DNA of 64,000 nt. Source: Pycnococcus provasolii. Its lineage: Eukaryota; Chlorophyta; Pseudoscourfieldiophyceae; Pseudoscourfieldiales. Made by a program: the position numbers and the translations under genes. The notes beneath the pieces were generated by a model that saw only the letters and a program-made list of their open reading frames with translations, was not told where the DNA came from and made no database searches. Each line of letters begins with the position of its first letter. Position 1 is the first letter of the stretch. Shown piece by piece: positions 51,701 to 59,072 of this stretch. The DNA is taken from assembly GCA_049487715.1 (NCBI GenBank), contig CP150570.1, positions 496,001-560,000 of the forward strand, given 5' to 3'.

Positions 51701-52287
51701 TTCGCTCACAGGCGTCGCAGCTCAGCGGCGGCATGAGAAGGCGCCTGAGCATTGGCATGGCGCTCGCAGGTGCGCCTCGCGTTATCCTGTTGGACGAGCC
51801 CACGACTGGGCTCGACCCGGAGAGTCGAAGCCAGGTGTGGAGAGTGATCAAGCGTGAGGCCCAAAGTCGTTCTGTGATTCTCACAACACACAGCATGGAA
51901 GAGGCGGATGCGCTGTGCTCACGCGTCGCCGTGCTCTCAAACGGCCGCCTTCGATGCCTCGGGGCGCCAACGGAGCTCAAGCACAGGTACGGTGGAGGCG
52001 TTCGTCTCCTCGTGACGGTGTCTGACTCCAGCGCTGTGAAAGATGCCGTGGCATTCGTGCAATCGTCCTGTCCTGGCGCAACGTGTGAGGGGAGCGTTTC
52101 CGATTCCGCCTTTTATTCTGGCAAGGTGTTGGTAACATTCAAGCTTGCGAGCACGAGCCGACTCTCGTCTGTGTTTGCAGCCATGCTGAATGACGTTGAG
52201 GTGACACGCGCAGGGATTGGCGAGTGGGAGGTGCAGAGCCCCACGCTCGAGGATGTGTTTGTTGCCGCTTGCTTAAGTAATAAGTAA
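45769..52287 (+). CDS. ABCA-family full-length lipid transporter
   Basis: 2172 residues from the ATG at 45769, no introns needed. Layout TMD1-NBD1-TMD2-NBD2. A first membrane helix (near 50) is followed by a long non-cytosolic loop, then five or six helices (about 305-470). NBD1 has Walker A LGANGAGKTTT (about 702), signature FSGGMKRR and Walker B LFLDEPTTGMDP. The second half repeats this: one helix near 1165, a long loop with many Asn-linked glycosylation sites, helices about 1605-1790, then LGPNGAGKST (about 1887), QLSGGMRRRL and ILLDEPTTGLDP. Both NBDs retain catalytic Glu and the H-loop (TTHSMEEAD). ABCA proteins move lipids across plasma or organelle membranes. The cytosolic linker has a TCGAAAGT-type low-complexity Ser/Pro/Gln patch. 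Confidence 0.93.
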   Translation: MASSSSPPITITAEEPWTPSRSLALVTTQTLALAQARLKVTTRRRGVLITRLLAPAIAIALCAIVEAAVLANVKWRSNPPPQGPNAQAETTKPAALLQLPQCTSIIRQKTNFDIYSTCVQDGHVIAYATEGQLKQRINASMRRLAALHNLTFGTHVREYGSVEELASTILQQPGHISYALFFSSVMTTTTTTTTVYSVWYNETATNLVKYNSNTRQGASVQSNSDMFKLIGDDALERYNLASGVAAVVHAVDEVLLAHVEENSEERNLNSPRRRIRVGAMEELRKSNKQTSTTAQEQSPPMIAPFMLAPLLAGAFCVNLILTSITIAEEARLGVTSTLRRTGAEPLAMLLGNFLPFAVLGIVTALIAAAVGAMSNLQLFRLTNPFVFISLFTLTEWAHSAIGIALAVPCGRSVGIASLLGSGMMLIVILTWFIVSSSADYSNMLFASSFDVAYVRTSQFGDTSLAFAALFAPWQLFRSIQHIQESTLYTERVCANGASGVKFNVADMFRRKNATAVALRHGYDAPDEFSTRCSYDSSCAWVFRTRDGGRIVDQGNLFELQQGIAENTVYRTFEIRVLRTTPPGHVAIDGVPGMHHSLEMLIVDIFVYLFVAWYATMVLGGDAGAPLPPWFPLMPRFWGYSKPKSSTISDDPNSRTFTEAERALSASTKSVRTWKLSKSFQSVQAVKELTFSYPRGEVFAFLGANGAGKTTTISVLTGDLAPTHGAAYVCGLDVESESSLVRKCVGICQQHDALWPELTAREHVAIFSVLSGVTDVASRENCLVRVSLEADADRRAGLFSGGMKRRLMLALAALRQPDALFLDEPTTGMDPLSRREVWDVIRGCKENAAVLLTTHSMEEADRLGDSVGVLANGRLRAIGTPMFLKRRFGSGYQLSVVLSDSTPDAEGQVTAALTARCPGVQIVRNAGGTLVFGVPTISGGTIPIALEWLEGAGACWVRDVGVTTSTMEEVFLRLTVQSQELNAAVAGVGQDVIVQDALRQQMASGATVDTAGLLSDVRRLLTLVWDTAATLPGIRALARTLVHTSSVYPEPHGFNEENVTGVNHDVLESVSMEDENHQGEESGAIASIAVTGESQKTPPPLPASQASTAATSHDATSSELLQPPQQLHQPSAMGNDMIKSITILQQRLSALVTKSFIRMRRQRWTLRISIGIVALLVLLSTLFAFIQEPVDWKQNAQCPHYAGLYVPELGDSRSTSKEQNLRRACNSTLYGAAMGISSRYRSTCLPHLMTLMRSVSNDSDHKNSSMSSGTCITPDCLHSVQALARKNPFAPRPEHGEVKISPCRCTRLWANPNLRSMIDNSIFEIVDDFRIRNNSTSTPGFNEEDYPSCDQFRGVGYTESDSDVQDIVQSMLGINEFHAMGEYGTALSSLKGSIVSVSTASTWEKIPVQRDGADGRTHVWVDSANNNSLSHVPYLPSATVRAVVGAEATFVANERGANLPTAGDVANVPCMPDPPLAWFIPGGEDIARKQLRAHVPDVIITGVATEDAVVRMWIDNQNCDGRGCMPTYHDGNASAAGVCKGRLEYQPSPREGSEYSLALAQLSHTLAVDQARAAGSTVPFAIVLPMPQLEFLRDRIDPRDGVNWLLTFFYLLITLSPFPLTVAGIAEERAIHFVDVVECLGSSRVEYMTAHYLWGMLLSLTLNIGWGLLQLLGNGRSFRDLLGYWFANFLTGSHVMGGYATLIGSCLSQRTALIASVFYVIMIATNAPTIVGTAYSVTFYKETLMLPFLAQARITNLLYAYRTQANSTDMGVAFAASLAHGFAALCLSIALPSLLRAIASLARALRRASGLRTVEPESNDGGGGGEDGLGDRVDVTSERERVHRDLNALVSTGGIVVSNVHKSWPGKGAVLKGVSFAVPPGDGILGLLGPNGAGKSTLIHMFQGSYAADAGNLFACGRSVRVGGASTPDLGYCAQHDRLLPDLTVEEHLTMAARLRGAPHSSAAARELAQLVELDGDAFRSQASQLSGGMRRRLSIGMALAGAPRVILLDEPTTGLDPESRSQVWRVIKREAQSRSVILTTHSMEEADALCSRVAVLSNGRLRCLGAPTELKHRYGGGVRLLVTVSDSSAVKDAVAFVQSSCPGATCEGSVSDSAFYSGKVLVTFKLASTSRLSSVFAAMLNDVEVTRAGIGEWEVQSPTLEDVFVAACLSNK

Positions 52288-52832
52288 AGTAATAACGACA
52301 ACATGTATGAAACCCGTACAAGAAGTTCTAAGCGAACAAGCTGTCACATAACGAAACAAGCAAGAGTCGAGGAACGTTGGCGTTTGCACAGACCAGAAAG
52401 GTAAAGGTGAGACGAGAGGAATTTTCCCCTAAACCCAGGTTCCCCTATCATAGTGCTTGGGAGGAAACCCCATAGTCATTACCATGGTAAAAATACCATT
52501 ACCACCGGTCCGAGAAAAAGCTAGAGAGGGAAGGTGCAAGCTAGGGTTACTTACGGGATCCCTTAGGGTTTCGGTGACTGGACCAGTCCAGAGTCCAGAC
52601 TTGGGCTTGGCCTTGGGAAGAGATGTGCGGGTAGTAGGGTTTAGGTGACTGGACTCGAGCTCGCTCTGGGTAAATGTTTGCTCGAGGCGTTGGGGATACC
52701 TGTTGTTTTTCCCCCCCGGTGCCCGGGTCCCAAAGAAAGAAATCCTGATCCTCATCCTCTGGCGAGTTCTCCCCCTCCTTGTTTTTCCCCGGCGCAGCCC
52801 CCCCCCCTCTCTCACACATACTTCATCTCGCC
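52288..52832. other. Intergenic, 545 bp
   Basis: Between the ABCA stop and the Psb27 start. It includes two TAGGG-type fragments (near 52542 and 52561) and C-rich runs near 52709 and 52798. It presumably holds the ABCA terminator and the Psb27 promoter. Confidence 0.45.
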
Positions 52833-53399
52833 ATGTCCACCCTTCAGCTGTCTTCTTCATCACGCGTGTGTGCTCCTCGGTGCCTCCCAGTGAGACATTC
52901 ATTAAGGCGATTGTCAGCTCGGTCAGCTCGTCAGCCCTGCTTGGTCGTTTGCTCGTCGTCGTCGTCATCGTCCCCAGTGTCCTCCCCAGTGTCAGGCCGA
53001 CGTCCTCTCGTCGCCTCTATGGCGCTCCTCTTTGGTGCTTCTTCGTCACAACCCGCACAAGCGGGATTCTTCGGACCGCCGATCGAAGAGAAGTACAAGG
53101 CGGATACACTCCACATCATCGAGTCGTCAGGCGCGACCATTCAGCTCGCGAAAGACGACCCCAGCCGCGCAGCAGCCATACAGGCACTGCGCAAGGAGAT
53201 CAACACATACGTGGCGGCGTACAGGCGCGAGGACCGTGTGCTCGGACGACCTTCGTTTGGAAACACCTACAGTGCGCTCAACGCCATCGCAGGGCACTAC
53301 AACAGCTTCGGAACGAAAACGAACCTGCCGAAAAAACGCATGGACCAGGTGTTGACTGAACTTGATAAGGCGAAGGAGCAGGTGGAACGTGACCGCTAA
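52833..53399 (+). CDS. PSB27: Photosystem II assembly factor Psb27, thylakoid lumen
   Basis: 188 residues from the ATG at 52833. Residues 1-45 are a Ser/Arg-rich plastid transit peptide without an ER signal. A twin-Arg segment (GRRPLVASMALLFGASSS) and the cleavage motif PAQA before GFFG (about 75-90) direct it to the lumen, probably via the Tat pathway. The mature four-helix domain has EINTYVAAYRRE, VLGRPSFGNTYSALNAIAGH, YNSFG and PKKRMDQVLTEL, which are diagnostic. Psb27 binds CP43 and assists PSII repair and assembly of the Mn cluster. Direct stroma-then-lumen targeting indicates a primary plastid. Confidence 0.95.
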   Translation: MSTLQLSSSSRVCAPRCLPVRHSLRRLSARSARQPCLVVCSSSSSSSPVSSPVSGRRPLVASMALLFGASSSQPAQAGFFGPPIEEKYKADTLHIIESSGATIQLAKDDPSRAAAIQALRKEINTYVAAYRREDRVLGRPSFGNTYSALNAIAGHYNSFGTKTNLPKKRMDQVLTELDKAKEQVERDR

Positions 53400-53649
53400 A
53401 GCAGCAGAAACTGATTAAAAAAAAACCAAATAAGGGAAAGAATAACCAAAGAAAGAAAAACCCATTAAAAAAAATAAAGTTAGTCGTGGCGGAGGCTGGT
53501 TGGAAGCAGACGAAAAAATATGTAGGGACGTGTACGGGACTGGTCCATGTGTAACGGCGTTGTTGATACCACACGGTTTCGTTATTAATTTTGCGATTTT
53601 TTTGGTACCATGTTGTTCCGTTACATATTAAAATGCATTCTTGAGTCTT
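53400..53649. other. Convergent intergenic region
   Basis: 250 bp of A- and T-rich sequence between the stops of Psb27 (plus) and the sigma factor (minus). It must carry both 3' ends. No further feature. Confidence 0.5.
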
Positions 53650-55881
53650 CTAGCGATTCAGACGAACACCATCGACATTGCGGTAGTCGTCCAAATAGCC
53701 GAGCAGAGCGACGCGGCGCTCCTTCTGCTGCAGCCTGCGAATCGCCTTGGACTCAATCTGACGAATACGCTCGCGCGTCACGCGGAAGTGCTTTCCAATC
53801 TCCTCGAGCGTGTGCATACGCCCATCCTCGAGACCGTATCGCATGCGAAGCACCGTCTTCTCACGCTCGGGAAGCAAGTCCAACGCTCGCTCCACACCTT
53901 CGCTGATCAGCTTGCCAGCCGTGCCTGCGTCGCTGCTCGGCTGAGAATTGTCAACCTGCAGCTCAGCCACCGTCGCGTGCGCGTCGTCGCCATTCGAGCT
54001 GCGTACGAGCTCCTGATCGAGGCTAGACACCGCCTGAAGAGATCGACGCAGTAGTCTCACCTTCTCCTGCGTAAAGCCCGTAGCCTCGCTCACCTCAAGT
54101 TCCGTCGGCTTTCGGCCAAGTTTCGACTCAAGCTGAGACTCCATTTTCGACAGCTTGGAGATGGACTCGAACACGTGAACGGGAAGGCGGACGGGACGGC
54201 CTTGGTCTGCAACCGCGCGCGTGATCGCCTGGCGAATCCACCAGTGAGCGTACGTGCTGAACTTGAAGCCCTTCTCAGGGTCGAACTTCGCGCACGCACG
54301 CGCAAGGCCCTTCATGCCCTCGGTGATGAGGTCCTCCAAGCCGAGGCCACGCCCCTCGTACTTTCGAGCGACGCTGACGACAAGACGGTAGTTGCGCGAC
54401 TCAAACTCAGCACGGCATGCACGCAGCTGGTCGACGTGTACGCGGAATGCACGCATACCCTCCTTGCCATGCTGCGGCCATCCCACCGCCTCGGCCCACT
54501 GCGCCCAGCCAACCTCGGGATCCGCCTCCAGCATCTTGCTTCTAATATCCTCGAGGCGAACGAGCTTTTGAATCTGCACGGCGAGCTCCTTTTCCTGTCG
54601 TGCGGTGAGGAGCTCCTTCGGCGACTGCTCGAGCAGGTGCGAGAGCTCGTCACGCGGCCCGCTCACCGCTGGCGAGATGGCGGGCGTGGTGCTGATGCCG
54701 TTGGAGGGGGAGGAGGAGGGGGAGGAGGAGAATGCGGCAGCGGCAGCGGCAGCAGCAGTTTTCTCCGACGCGATGTCAGCCGCGGCGGGTGTCAGCGCGG
54801 GTGCCGGCCTAGTTCTCTTCATGCGCGCCTTGCCACGCTTACCCACAATGATATTCTTCGCTGCTGTAGAAATTCCGCCAGCGCCAGACCCCGCCGCTCT
54901 CTTCGGCAAAGCTGCTTGCTCAACAATGGTTGGCATGCTGCTGCCGTTCTTTCGACGCGCACGTCGAGCACGCAGAGGTGCGGCGAGGGGTGCAGGAGAC
55001 GTTGAGGTGGTGGTGATGGAGGAGGAGGAGGAGGAGGAGGAGGAGGCGGTGGTGGTAGTTGTTGTTGTTGCTGCTGCCGAGCTACTCCTGGCGGTAGAGG
55101 TGGAGGAAGGGAGGAGGGAGGAGGAGGTGGTGGTGGCGGTGATGGCGGAGGTGGAGGTGGTTTCTTCCTCCTCCTCCTCCTCCTCCAGCTTCAAGTCCTT
55201 TTCCTCCTCGAGTTTGAGTTGCTGCGTGATTTCGTGCTGAAACTTGGTTCGTGCACTCTTGAGGATACCCAGGTCGTTTTCGCTGGGAAAAGCCTCGAGG
55301 TCGTTTGCCGCATTCTCGACGGCTTCCTTGGCAGCCTTGCACAGCTCTGCCACAGCCTCCGCCTCCTCGAGGAGGTTTTGCTCCCGCGCGTCAGAGAGCG
55401 GCGGCAGCTCTGTCGTCGTAGTCTCCACGGGTCGCACGAACAGCTGCAGGGCGTTGATGTCGGCGAGCGGTATGGTGTCCTTGTTCGGCGTCATGGCGTT
55501 TCCGTTGTCGTTGTTATTTTTCGTGCTGTTTAGGAGCATGTCCACGACGGACGAGGATGCGTCGTGCACGAGGAGCGAGCTTGAGATGACGTCAATGGCG
55601 ACGGCGTCTGGTGGCGAGACCCCTCTTTTCTTGCTACTCGTATTTTTGTTGCTACCCTCAAAGGATGACCGCGACGGCGACGCGGAGCGCGAGCGCGGCG
55701 CGTGCTTCAACGAGTGTTTTAACGAACCACCATGAGGTAAGTCTTTGACATCAGAGGATAGACGCGAATTCCGCGAACAAGCACGAGCGTCCGCCACCAA
55801 AGTGCTGATAGAGGAGCGCGAGGCGGAGGACCTGCACACCAAGTTATTGTTCCCTCCAGGACGAGGCCCCATGGCTGCCAT
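53650..55881 (-). CDS. Plastid-type RNA polymerase sigma-70 factor
   Basis: 743 residues from the ATG at 55881; upstream ATG-less frame is ignored. The first half is low complexity (poly-Thr/Ser/Glu runs from AGC- and GAA-type repeats) and includes a presequence-like start and [11 protein letters not shown]. Region 1.2 is [14 protein letters not shown]. Region 2 covers [44 protein letters not shown] and [17 protein letters not shown], the -10-binding part. Region 3 follows, and region 4 has [37 protein letters not shown] and SKAIRRLQ for the -35 box. It guides the plastid-encoded polymerase. It is nuclear-encoded and convergent with Psb27, whose product acts in the same organelle. Confidence 0.93.
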   Translation of the reverse strand: MAAMGPRPGGNNNLVCRSSASRSSISTLVADARACSRNSRLSSDVKDLPHGGSLKHSLKHAPRSRSASPSRSSFEGSNKNTSSKKRGVSPPDAVAIDVISSSLLVHDASSSVVDMLLNSTKNNNDNGNAMTPNKDTIPLADINALQLFVRPVETTTTELPPLSDAREQNLLEEAEAVAELCKAAKEAVENAANDLEAFPSENDLGILKSARTKFQHEITQQLKLEEEKDLKLEEEEEEEETTSTSAITATTTSSSLLPSSTSTARSSSAAATTTTTTTASSSSSSSSSITTTSTSPAPLAAPLRARRARRKNGSSMPTIVEQAALPKRAAGSGAGGISTAAKNIIVGKRGKARMKRTRPAPALTPAAADIASEKTAAAAAAAAFSSSPSSSPSNGISTTPAISPAVSGPRDELSHLLEQSPKELLTARQEKELAVQIQKLVRLEDIRSKMLEADPEVGWAQWAEAVGWPQHGKEGMRAFRVHVDQLRACRAEFESRNYRLVVSVARKYEGRGLGLEDLITEGMKGLARACAKFDPEKGFKFSTYAHWWIRQAITRAVADQGRPVRLPVHVFESISKLSKMESQLESKLGRKPTELEVSEATGFTQEKVRLLRRSLQAVSSLDQELVRSSNGDDAHATVAELQVDNSQPSSDAGTAGKLISEGVERALDLLPEREKTVLRMRYGLEDGRMHTLEEIGKHFRVTRERIRQIESKAIRRLQQKERRVALLGYLDDYRNVDGVRLNR

Positions 55882-56963
55882 TCTTTCTTTGCCCAGGAAC
55901 GCGTGAAGAGTGGGAGTTGTGGCCGAGGGGAGGGGAGGGGAGAAAAGTGGCCCTAAAAAGGCGGCGAAAGCCGCCGATAAGGTTGGCCCGAGGGTTTTCG
56001 CTAAAGAGGTATCCCCCGAGGCGGCCCTCCAGGGAGACCGGGCTGCCAAAAGGGTAACCTCGGATAATCGCGGTCGAGAGGAGGAATGCGCCTTCGGGTC
56101 AGGCAGTCAGGGGGGGGGGGGGGGGGTCAGGGGGGCAGGGCTGGGAGGCTTTCAAGTTTCATCCGTGTGCCCTCTTGTTCTCTCCCCTCTTTGGTTCTCC
56201 CCCCGCGGCCTATGATAGACGTCTGCATGTGGAATGTGGATGAGGCAAAACCTCCCTCCTTGTCCTTGTGGCTCCGCTTGTCAGTTGTTTCCAGGCGGAG
56301 GGAAAAAGTGCACATGCAGGACACTTCAGGAGCCACACAACGGAAATGGTGGGGGAAGGTAAGTAGCGGGTAGAAGGTTGGGGAGGAGCGGGACGAGCAA
56401 CAAGGGCCACGAACAACACTGGAAGGGAATAAGACGAACAGGAACTTGATCAGGATAACCATGCGAAACAAGGGAGGGAGGCATCGAGACGAGAAAAGTG
56501 GACCGTGAGTGGATCGTACGTACAACTCGAGCAACAACGACTCTCTCTGAGGCTCGCTCATTCAAAAGGGGACCCCAAAGCAAAGTAAAACTCCCAGTCC
56601 CAGTGTGACCCTTAGTATGGCAATTATGGTACATACGGTTAGTTGACTATTCGTCTACTTACGTCATAATAGTATCTATAGAGAGCTCTAGGCGTCACAC
56701 AGTACCGCACAGTCTGAAGACCATACATCTGTTGCGCGCCCTTGACGGACTGCGACTGCGTAGCTTAACATTTGACGGATACGCTACAACTACGCGTAGC
56801 TCTGGAGCGCCGTCACGCAAACACCTCCCCTCTCAAGGCTCTCACCTCCCCGGTGCTGCATAAGTACGTACGATGATAATGAACACAAAAATTACAGCAG
56901 TACTTAAGAATACATACAGTACAGTACATAGTAAGGATAGCTCCTTGAGCCCCTTCTTCTCCT
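55882..56963. other. Long intergenic region with G17 run
   Basis: 1.08 kb between the start of the sigma factor and the end of the sialyltransferase-like gene (both minus strand). A G17 homopolymer at 56110-56126, followed by TCAGGGGGGCAGGG, could fold into a G-quadruplex on the plus strand. The rest contains short AAGGGAG-rich stretches and no gene. Confidence 0.55.
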
Positions 56964-58739
56964 TCATCTCACCACCCCAACGGGGATGGACTTCTCCTGG
57001 CCAATTGCGGCCAAGCACGCGCGCTCGCCGTTCCAGAAGTGGCGCATCGTGACGTCCTTGTTCCTGTTGAACCCCTTGTTCTTCGCCTCTTTCCGAAAGT
57101 AGTGGCCCAGCGGGCTCACGCCAAAGCCGTACACGGAAACCTTCGCGCACAGGTGCATGGCAAGCATGATGCCGAAGAAGCCGGCGGAGATTTTGTGAGG
57201 AGCCTCTTTCACCTTGTTCCAGTTCGCCGATATGCTCTTAGGACGGCCAAGCTGCCAATACCCTTGCACGTAGTGCTGAAGCCTACGAGATGGCTTGATC
57301 ACCTTGCACTTACCTCGCTTCCACCACGAAGCCAAGCACTTGTGCGTCTCGCCCGTGAGCGAGTACTGCATGCAAAGCTCGCTGCCCTCGGAAAAGCCGC
57401 AGTGGTCATAGTTCTGCAGGCGAATCGTCGTCTTTTTGCCCACGTGCCTCTCGTACTTCTTCGTCGGCGCCTCGTTGAAGCGAATCACCGCAGTGTGCTT
57501 GTCGATCGCCGCACCAGCCCTCTTCTTCAGCATGCCGCCGCTGCTCCCCACCACCGCGCAGCTCGTCCAATCCGCCAACTGGCCTATGTCGTTCTTACCG
57601 TCGGTGAAGCGGTAGCGCACGCCGGGACCACGACCCACCGACTGCATGCGATTGAACCTGTCGCCAAGCTCCGCAAGCTGCGTCAGCTTCGTGCTGTGCA
57701 TGTTGTGGCCACACCAAGCTGGCAACTTTTTTGGCGGCGTCGTGCACTTCTTGTCGCCGCTGAAGAGAATGGGGCAGCGGCACACGCCTTGGCTGTTCGT
57801 CTTGCCGAGAGGTTTGTTGCAGAGCAAGCGGCCAGGGCACCTCTTGTCGCACTTCTGGCCGTCGACGCCACTCGTTCCTTTCGCGTACTTCCCGCCGAGG
57901 TTGGTCAGCGTCGCCTTTCCCTTAACGGTTGTTTTCGGCGGAGCCAGCGCCCTGGCGCGTGCCGCCGCAGCCGCTCGGCGTTTTCTTTCTTCCGCTTCAA
58001 TCTGTTTCCTCAGGGCGGCCGACTTGCACCGTGTGGCTGTGAAGTTGCGAAGCACCGTCGTCGCATTTGAGCTATCGGTAACGTTTCCCCCTTGTGCTTG
58101 CTCGTCGTCCACTGACTCGCAGTCCTCATCAATATCCTCCTCCTCCTCCTCCTCCTCCTTAGTTTCCTTCTCCTCCTGCTCAGCCGGTTTGCCGGTATCA
58201 TCGTCGCCACCTTCTTTTTGAGCATCTTCTGCACCACCTTCGGCTTCAGCTTCGTCGTCCACATCTGCAGTCGTCGTAGTAAGTAGCGGCGACGTGGTTT
58301 CCAAGCTGACTTCGTCTGGGGTCGTATCCCCGTCGACGTCTGCAGTCGTCGTAGTAAGTAGCGGCGACGTGGTTTCCAAGCTGACATCGTCTGGGGTCGT
58401 ACCGTTGTCATCGTCGCCATCTTCTTCGCTGGGCACATCCAGAGCAGTCGTTTGCGTTGATGACTTCGCCGCCTTCAGTCTTCTTATTCTGAGTAGTGAC
58501 AGCGAGGCTGCGCAAGTGACAAAGATCAAAGGGGGGCGGACGTATCCAGGACTACTAACCACCATAAGTTGAGAGTAAGGCGAGAAACGAGAGGAGAAGC
58601 CTGCACCTGAGGCACCCAAAACATCACCATCTGAGGCTGCGACTACTACTGAGAGGGATATAAAGTAGTGCAGAATGCACAATAAGAGCAGACGACACGG
58701 ACACCCAGGAGGACGGAGCCGACATCGTTGGTGAGACAT
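56964..58739 (-). CDS. GT29 sialyltransferase-like glycosyltransferase with EGF-like stretch
   Basis: 591 residues from the ATG at 58739. A type II anchor lies at about 10-35 (CRLLLLCILHYFISLSVVVA). Residues 75-225 are acidic, Thr/Glu-rich stem, with two near-identical copies of SLETTSPLLTTTTADV separated by PDE (a 60-bp DNA duplication). A Cys-rich segment (CDKRCPGRLLCNKPLG then CRCPILF) is EGF-like. The catalytic part carries sialyl motif L (SCAVVGSSGGML, then IRFNEAP and TTIRLQNYD), motif S (SAGFFGIMLAMHLC) and the late His motif GHYFRKEA. Family members transfer sialic acid from CMP-donor in the Golgi; in algae the true donor may differ. The gene ends at 56964. Confidence 0.88.
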   Translation of the reverse strand: MSHQRCRLRPPGCPCRLLLLCILHYFISLSVVVAASDGDVLGASGAGFSSRFSPYSQLMVVSSPGYVRPPLIFVTCAASLSLLRIRRLKAAKSSTQTTALDVPSEEDGDDDNGTTPDDVSLETTSPLLTTTTADVDGDTTPDEVSLETTSPLLTTTTADVDDEAEAEGGAEDAQKEGGDDDTGKPAEQEEKETKEEEEEEEDIDEDCESVDDEQAQGGNVTDSSNATTVLRNFTATRCKSAALRKQIEAEERKRRAAAAARARALAPPKTTVKGKATLTNLGGKYAKGTSGVDGQKCDKRCPGRLLCNKPLGKTNSQGVCRCPILFSGDKKCTTPPKKLPAWCGHNMHSTKLTQLAELGDRFNRMQSVGRGPGVRYRFTDGKNDIGQLADWTSCAVVGSSGGMLKKRAGAAIDKHTAVIRFNEAPTKKYERHVGKKTTIRLQNYDHCGFSEGSELCMQYSLTGETHKCLASWWKRGKCKVIKPSRRLQHYVQGYWQLGRPKSISANWNKVKEAPHKISAGFFGIMLAMHLCAKVSVYGFGVSPLGHYFRKEAKNKGFNRNKDVTMRHFWNGERACLAAIGQEKSIPVGVVR

Positions 58740-59072
58740 GTTGAGATGCGACAAAGGGGGGACTTTTGGGATCGGGAGGGACCCCGAGGGCAAGTCAACG
58801 AGGGGTAGGAAGTACCCCCAGGGGCCCACCCAGGGGACCGTTAACCCCGAAACAACAACCGCTTTCTTTGGGCGAGGAGAGGAGAGAAAGTGAAAAACCC
58901 GAGGAGAGGAAACCCGAGCAAGTTAAGGTAGGCTGGAAGGGGGAGTTCAAGGTACAGGTTCAGGGGTACCCTAACCGTAGTAATTACGAAACTTTAGGTC
59001 CAAAACAAGGCTTCTGTGACACACCTTCCTCTATGATATCCCTTCCCACGTGCACGCTTCCAAGGCGAGTTC
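58740..59072. other. Intergenic, 330 bp
   Basis: G-rich (GGGGAGGG, GGAGGGACCCCGAGGG) spacer between two minus-strand genes. No gene or clear site is visible. Confidence 0.4.
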
